From the NCBI RefSeq assembly GCF_016508585.1, contig NZ_JADVOP010000041.1, forward strand, positions 1 to 36,541: a DNA stretch of 36,541 bases, in the 5' to 3' direction. The notes beneath the pieces are model-generated. The model made no database searches. It was given only the letters and a program-made list of their open reading frames with translations, and was not told where the DNA came from. Source of the DNA: Acinetobacter baumannii (GTDB lineage Bacteria; Pseudomonadota; Gammaproteobacteria; Pseudomonadales; Moraxellaceae). This document shows positions 33,368 through 36,541 of the stretch, piece by piece. The translations under genes and the position numbers were made by a program. Each line of letters opens with the position of its first letter. The stretch's first letter is position 1.

Positions 33368-34423
33368 GTTTAATCCTCTAGTTTGATAAAAAATATTAAT
33401 TCAATTAATCATTCAACGATAATCATCCTAGAGCAATTGTTTCACTCCAATATTACTATTTGTTATATTTTCAAGAAAAGTTTGTATAAAATAAAAAACA
33501 TGAAATAAATTTAAAAATCATTCAAAACCCCGCCAGTATTGATCAATATCTTTTTCAAAGTATTTAAACAGATAATATTGAATTACAATACGACATATTA
33601 TAGACTTAATTGTTATAAATTAAACACAAATCTCAATAAAATACGTACTTATGGTGATAAATCCCAACAATCCCACTCAAATGAAATACACACAAAACGA
33701 TCACTTTATTATCAACAAATGAATTAAATTAAAACCAATCAATAAATTCAGTAAAAATACAACTTAATAAAAAAATAATGGGAATAAAATCACAATATCT
33801 TTAAATTAATCACAGCTATTCAAGTATTACATTTTTAAAAATTTTAAACTGAATAATGCTTTAAATCCGAAATAGTTAACTCAATATAACTTAAAGCTTA
33901 AAAAAACTTACATCATGTGTTTTTTGCCATGCACAGAGATCTCAAATTAAGAAGTAAATGGGCAAATATTATGAGGAAGGTTAATGCTAATGATATTAAA
34001 TAATCGCTTCAGTGATTGCTTCATATGGTATTTGGATTTGTAAAGTTGATCATCTGCAAGGGAGGATTCAATCAAATTGACTGGTAGTGATGATCAACAT
34101 GCTCCGACACTAAGATGGATAAACGTCTCATGTTTTAGTTTGTTTAACTTTCTTCCGCGTTTAGTGTTCTGCTGACTTTAGTCAATCATCAGACTCTACT
34201 CTGCTTGAAAAACAAAATATTAAATAGTGATTATTTAAAATAACTGGTTAACTATAGAAGTACAGACAGTTACGATGATCATTTGCGACTTTGAGCATAT
34301 ATGCTGTTTTCTCAATAACTTACCTTTCAATCTCTCCACAAAAACAACTATTTAGGTACTTTCCTATCTATTTATCGCTGGAAGTACAACGCCATTTAAA
34401 TTTGTATCTCTTAAAGAAGCAAA
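33368..34423. other. About 1.05 kb without a recognisable gene
   Basis: Extremely AT-rich up to about 33900, then somewhat more mixed in composition between about 33920 and 34200. A 62-codon frame at 33539-33727 is Asn/Tyr/Lys-rich and looks like chance. The more balanced part has several stop codons in every frame and may be the decayed remnant of a gene or mobile element; I found no transposase motif or terminal repeats. Confidence 0.45.
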
Positions 34424-34446
34424 AAGCCTATCTTTTCGATAGGCTT
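34424..34446 (-). terminator. Terminator after the small secreted protein gene
   Basis: AAGCCTATC (34424-34432), loop TTTTC, GATAGGCTT (34438-34446); five T follow on the minus strand. Confidence 0.85.
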
Positions 34447-34461
34447 CGAGGGTGATGAAGT

Positions 34462-34803
34462 TTATTTAGATATAGCATAACAAATGTTTATCTTACCTGA
34501 CTCTTGTTTGTAACAGTCCCATTGACCTTTCTTGTATTTTTTAGCGGGAAGAACATCTTCAGGAGTTGTACCTAAGTAAGGCTTACAATTACCCCCACAA
34601 CTGGTCGATTGTTCAACCAGATATTCTTTTTGACCAAGCTCTAAATATATAAAACCACCACCAGAGCTTACCCCTCTTTGGATTGAGCACGATTCCGCTT
34701 TTTTCTCATCAACCGTAAAGCACTTACCTGAATAATCAGTAGTTTTATAAGCAAAACTTGATGTAGATAATATTGTAAGCGTTAATGGTAATATCCATTT
34801 CAT
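34462..34803 (-). CDS. Small exported cysteine-rich protein, unknown function
   Basis: About 113 residues from the ATG at 34801-34803 (MKWILPLTLTILSTSSFAYK), which begins a clean signal peptide. The longer in-frame reading runs up into the upstream terminator T-run and so is unlikely to be translated from there. The mature part has six cysteines (GKCFT, ESCSIQ, TSCGGNC, WDCYKQ, NICYAI), suggesting three disulfides and a compact periplasmic or secreted fold. No family recognised. Confidence 0.72.
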   Translation of the reverse strand: MKWILPLTLTILSTSSFAYKTTDYSGKCFTVDEKKAESCSIQRGVSSGGGFIYLELGQKEYLVEQSTSCGGNCKPYLGTTPEDVLPAKKYKKGQWDCYKQESGKINICYAISK

Positions 34804-34824
34804 TTCTATTGCATCCATATAAAA

Positions 34825-34847
34825 AAAACCCCGCAATGCGAGGTTTT
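34825..34847 (-). terminator. Terminator upstream of the small secreted protein gene
   Basis: On the minus strand AAAACCTCGC and GCGGGGTTTT form a stem (one mismatch) with an eight-T run. It ends the transcript of the gene at 34963-35418 and insulates the next gene. Confidence 0.85.
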
Positions 34848-34962
34848 AGACGGTAGTATTATAGACAATCATCAATTTGACATAAATTTTGCCCTACACT
34901 GTATGTACAGTCAAGTTGGTCGGAGGTCAATACAAATCATCCTTGAAGCTCAAAGATATTTT

Positions 34963-35418
34963 TTAATTCAACCTGATGAATAGCTTATTTGCTATTGAGT
35001 ATATTTTCTCATTGGTCTGCTTATTCAATTTATAGAAATATGCAACCAGTCCGATAAACAACAAAGCATATATGATTACAATCCACAAATAGTGAATCAC
35101 ACCAATTAATAATGAATGATTAACAGCAGCGGCATCAATGTTAAATCCGAAGGTGTTTGCATAGCGACTCCCAAAAAGAAATAGACAGTATATGAGAACA
35201 GGAAGCGCTAAAAGCCCTGTTCCCCAATTTGCTAATTTTCTTTTTTCATGAAGGCTACGGAATTCATTCTCTCCAAGATACTTTTCAATTTCAATCACTT
35301 GATCATTTAGATCATCTTTCGAGCTTATTGGAAGACGATGTTGATCAATAGCATGATGTAATTTTTTTAATAATTCAGCGTTATCTAATGATTCACTCAA
35401 AATTTGAAAATTATTCAT
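34963..35418 (-). CDS. Two-span membrane protein, unknown function
   Basis: A 151-residue protein with a polar, helical N-terminal part (1-62, including LHHAIDQHRLP and LNDQVIEIEKYLGENEF), two membrane helices (about 66-83 and 103-128) and a short basic tail. No motif is recognised. It lies alone in the AT-rich accessory end with its own terminator. Between its stop codon and the terminator is an inverted repeat ACTGTA-TG-TACAGT (34898-34911) of unknown meaning. Confidence 0.68.
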   Translation of the reverse strand: MNNFQILSESLDNAELLKKLHHAIDQHRLPISSKDDLNDQVIEIEKYLGENEFRSLHEKRKLANWGTGLLALPVLIYCLFLFGSRYANTFGFNIDAAAVNHSLLIGVIHYLWIVIIYALLFIGLVAYFYKLNKQTNEKIYSIANKLFIRLN

Positions 35419-35632
35419 AATATCGTTTCATTTTTTGCGAAAATGCAATGTTATTATCTAATCTCCAAATTATCCTATATTTTTACAGAACAATTACGGT
35501 GATATTACGCAGACTTCATTGATTTAAAAAATTAATCTAAAAAAAGTTCAATAAAAATTGCTAATTTTTTCTATACTGTAAAGTAAAACGGCGTTTGGCA
35601 TTATTGATCCCATCTTTTAACAGTGAATTTTT

Positions 35633-36034
35633 ATGCGAACTTATAAAATAAAATACTATATATTGATAATGCTTTGTACAGCAGTAAGTAACTTTGTTTA
35701 TGGCTGTGAACCTGCTACCCCAGATTGGCTCAGAATTTTTCAAGCTGCTGATAAAAATAAAAATAATTTCATTGAAAAAAAAGAGTGGTTGACTCTAGAC
35801 CTATTAAAAGAGCCAATCCCTTGGATAGCTCCACCGTCAAAAAATGACCCCAAGAGGTTGAGTATATTCGATAAATTAGATGATGATAAGAATGGAAAAC
35901 TCAATAAAAATGAGTTTGGTGAAGGTGTTTATAGCTACTATTTTACAAATCCGTGTGCTGAATTAGACTATCAAGACCAAATTAAACCAGATTCTATTTG
36001 GTATAAATTTAAGAATCTTTTATTTAAAAATTAA
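35633..36034 (+). CDS. Exported EF-hand protein
   Basis: A 133-residue protein with a signal peptide (about 1-24, MRTYKIKYYILIMLCTAVSN...) and two canonical 12-residue EF-hand loops: DKNKNNFIEKKE at 40-51 and DDDKNGKLNKNE at 83-94, each with acidic or Asn ligands at 1, 3 and 5, a hydrophobic at 8, and Glu at 12. Two cysteines (Cys25, Cys108) may form a disulfide. It is predicted to bind calcium in the periplasm or outside the cell. Partner and role unknown. No good ribosome site is seen before the ATG. Confidence 0.82.
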   Translation: MRTYKIKYYILIMLCTAVSNFVYGCEPATPDWLRIFQAADKNKNNFIEKKEWLTLDLLKEPIPWIAPPSKNDPKRLSIFDKLDDDKNGKLNKNEFGEGVYSYYFTNPCAELDYQDQIKPDSIWYKFKNLLFKN

Positions 36035-36157
36035 TTACGACTGAATATAAATAGTAAGTTTGAAAAATCTAAACTGTGCGGTTTAGCCTAACTTCATTCA
36101 CCATAAAATGAAATAGGCTATATGCCTTATGCAAAGTCAAATAAAATATTTAAAACT

Positions 36158-36541
36158 TTAATTTTCCGAAGGCTCACATGTCTTTCCAAGCTTGGAAAGT
36201 TCTTCTGAATACTCCACATAATCTTCAACATCTTCTAAACTTGCCTCCACTATGGACTCCTTGGTTTCATTAAAATTATAGGTCCTGTTATATTCATCTA
36301 TATTAGCCAGTAAAAATTCGAAATGCCTCAAGATACTTTTTTTCATTGCACAATTATTCTGAATTACCCAGATACGCTGTGACTCATTCAGATCGTCTCC
36401 TTCATGGGAATCATTAAATTCGACTAGTCTGTCAATGATAGATGTATATGAATAGACAGATTTATTCATCTTCTTCTCAAATTCAGATGCTTTGGATTCA
36501 CTATTCGAGATAATCAACAATGGGATTATAAATATATTTTT
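36158..36541 (-). CDS. Exported protein of unknown function, 5' end beyond the window
   Basis: The reading frame runs in from the right edge of the window; reading back from the TTG at 36518-36520 the codons to the edge give KNIFIIP, joining LLIISNSESKA to form a hydrophobic signal-like segment. The true start therefore probably lies outside. The visible 127 residues are acidic and helical (KKMNKSVYSYTSIIDRLVEF, DDLNESQRIWVIQNN, ASLEDVEDYVEYSEEL) with two cysteines. No family recognised. It converges with the EF-hand gene. Confidence 0.65.
   Translation of the reverse strand, partial: KNIFIIPLLIISNSESKASEFEKKMNKSVYSYTSIIDRLVEFNDSHEGDDLNESQRIWVIQNNCAMKKSILRHFEFLLANIDEYNRTYNFNETKESIVEASLEDVEDYVEYSEELSKLGKTCEPSEN

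Noticed and set aside
33539..33727. A 62-codon plus-strand frame in the AT-rich region
   Set aside because: Composition is Asn/Tyr/Lys/Ile-rich as expected from random AT-rich DNA, with no ribosome site and no domain.
34804..34836. Upstream extension of the small secreted protein
   Set aside because: The extension would be encoded in and just after a terminator T-run and would spoil the signal peptide.
34898..34911. Palindrome ACTGTA-TG-TACAGT considered as an SOS (LexA-type) box
   Set aside because: The spacing is shorter than a LexA box, Acinetobacter uses a different SOS regulator, and the site is downstream of its nearest gene.

Overview
The window looks like chromosomal DNA of an Acinetobacter species (Moraxellaceae, Gammaproteobacteria). 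The base composition is AT-rich, and the gene content and order fit that genus: hisZ-purA, alaS-lysC-csrA, a Vfr/Crp regulator divergent from an OsmC/YhfA protein, azlCD beside an Lrp-type regulator, and paired M48 lipoproteins. The genus is inferred from protein resemblance and gene order, since no rRNA or tRNA gene is present. I cannot name the species.

Left end (1-3650): a sulfur nanocompartment locus. A single-domain rhodanese is followed by a family 2A (SrpI-like, HK97-fold) encapsulin shell gene. That gene overlaps by 26 bp a SufS-type cysteine desulfurase carrying an extra, Pro/Thr/Gln-rich N-terminal arm of about 240 residues, which is the expected cargo-loading region. Together they predict a protein shell packed with a desulfurase that takes sulfur from cysteine, with the rhodanese as a possible external sulfur carrier. 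Systems of this general type are described, but the repeated aromatic motif in the arm deserves attention.

Housekeeping stretch (3870-29830): M23 peptidase; osmC-type gene divergent from crp/vfr; Tas-like aldo/keto reductase; two paralogous M48 lipoproteins flanking a small membrane protein; hisZ-purA; an isochorismatase-like hydrolase divergent from an AsnC-type regulator and kptA; an Lrp-type regulator divergent from azlCD; an Epd/GAPDH-like dehydrogenase; a tandem pair of secreted four-cysteine proteins; alaS-lysC-csrA; rnhB with a lipoprotein; cytochrome b561 flanked by two small paralogous cysteine-rich exported proteins; and an adenine deaminase next to an adenine/hypoxanthine-type permease. 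Most units end in clear intrinsic terminators.

Right end (29960-36541): a sparser, very AT-rich accessory region. It holds a candidate ~70-nt RNA and the remains of a type I-F CRISPR-Cas locus. In the relic, cas1 carries a one-base frameshift and its 3' end runs directly into a CRISPR repeat; three recognisable 28-bp repeats with exactly 32-bp spacers follow, and all interference genes are gone. After these come a cold-shock protein, a glycine-zipper protein, about 1 kb without a recognisable gene, and several small exported or membrane proteins. One of these has two EF-hands, and another runs off the window edge.
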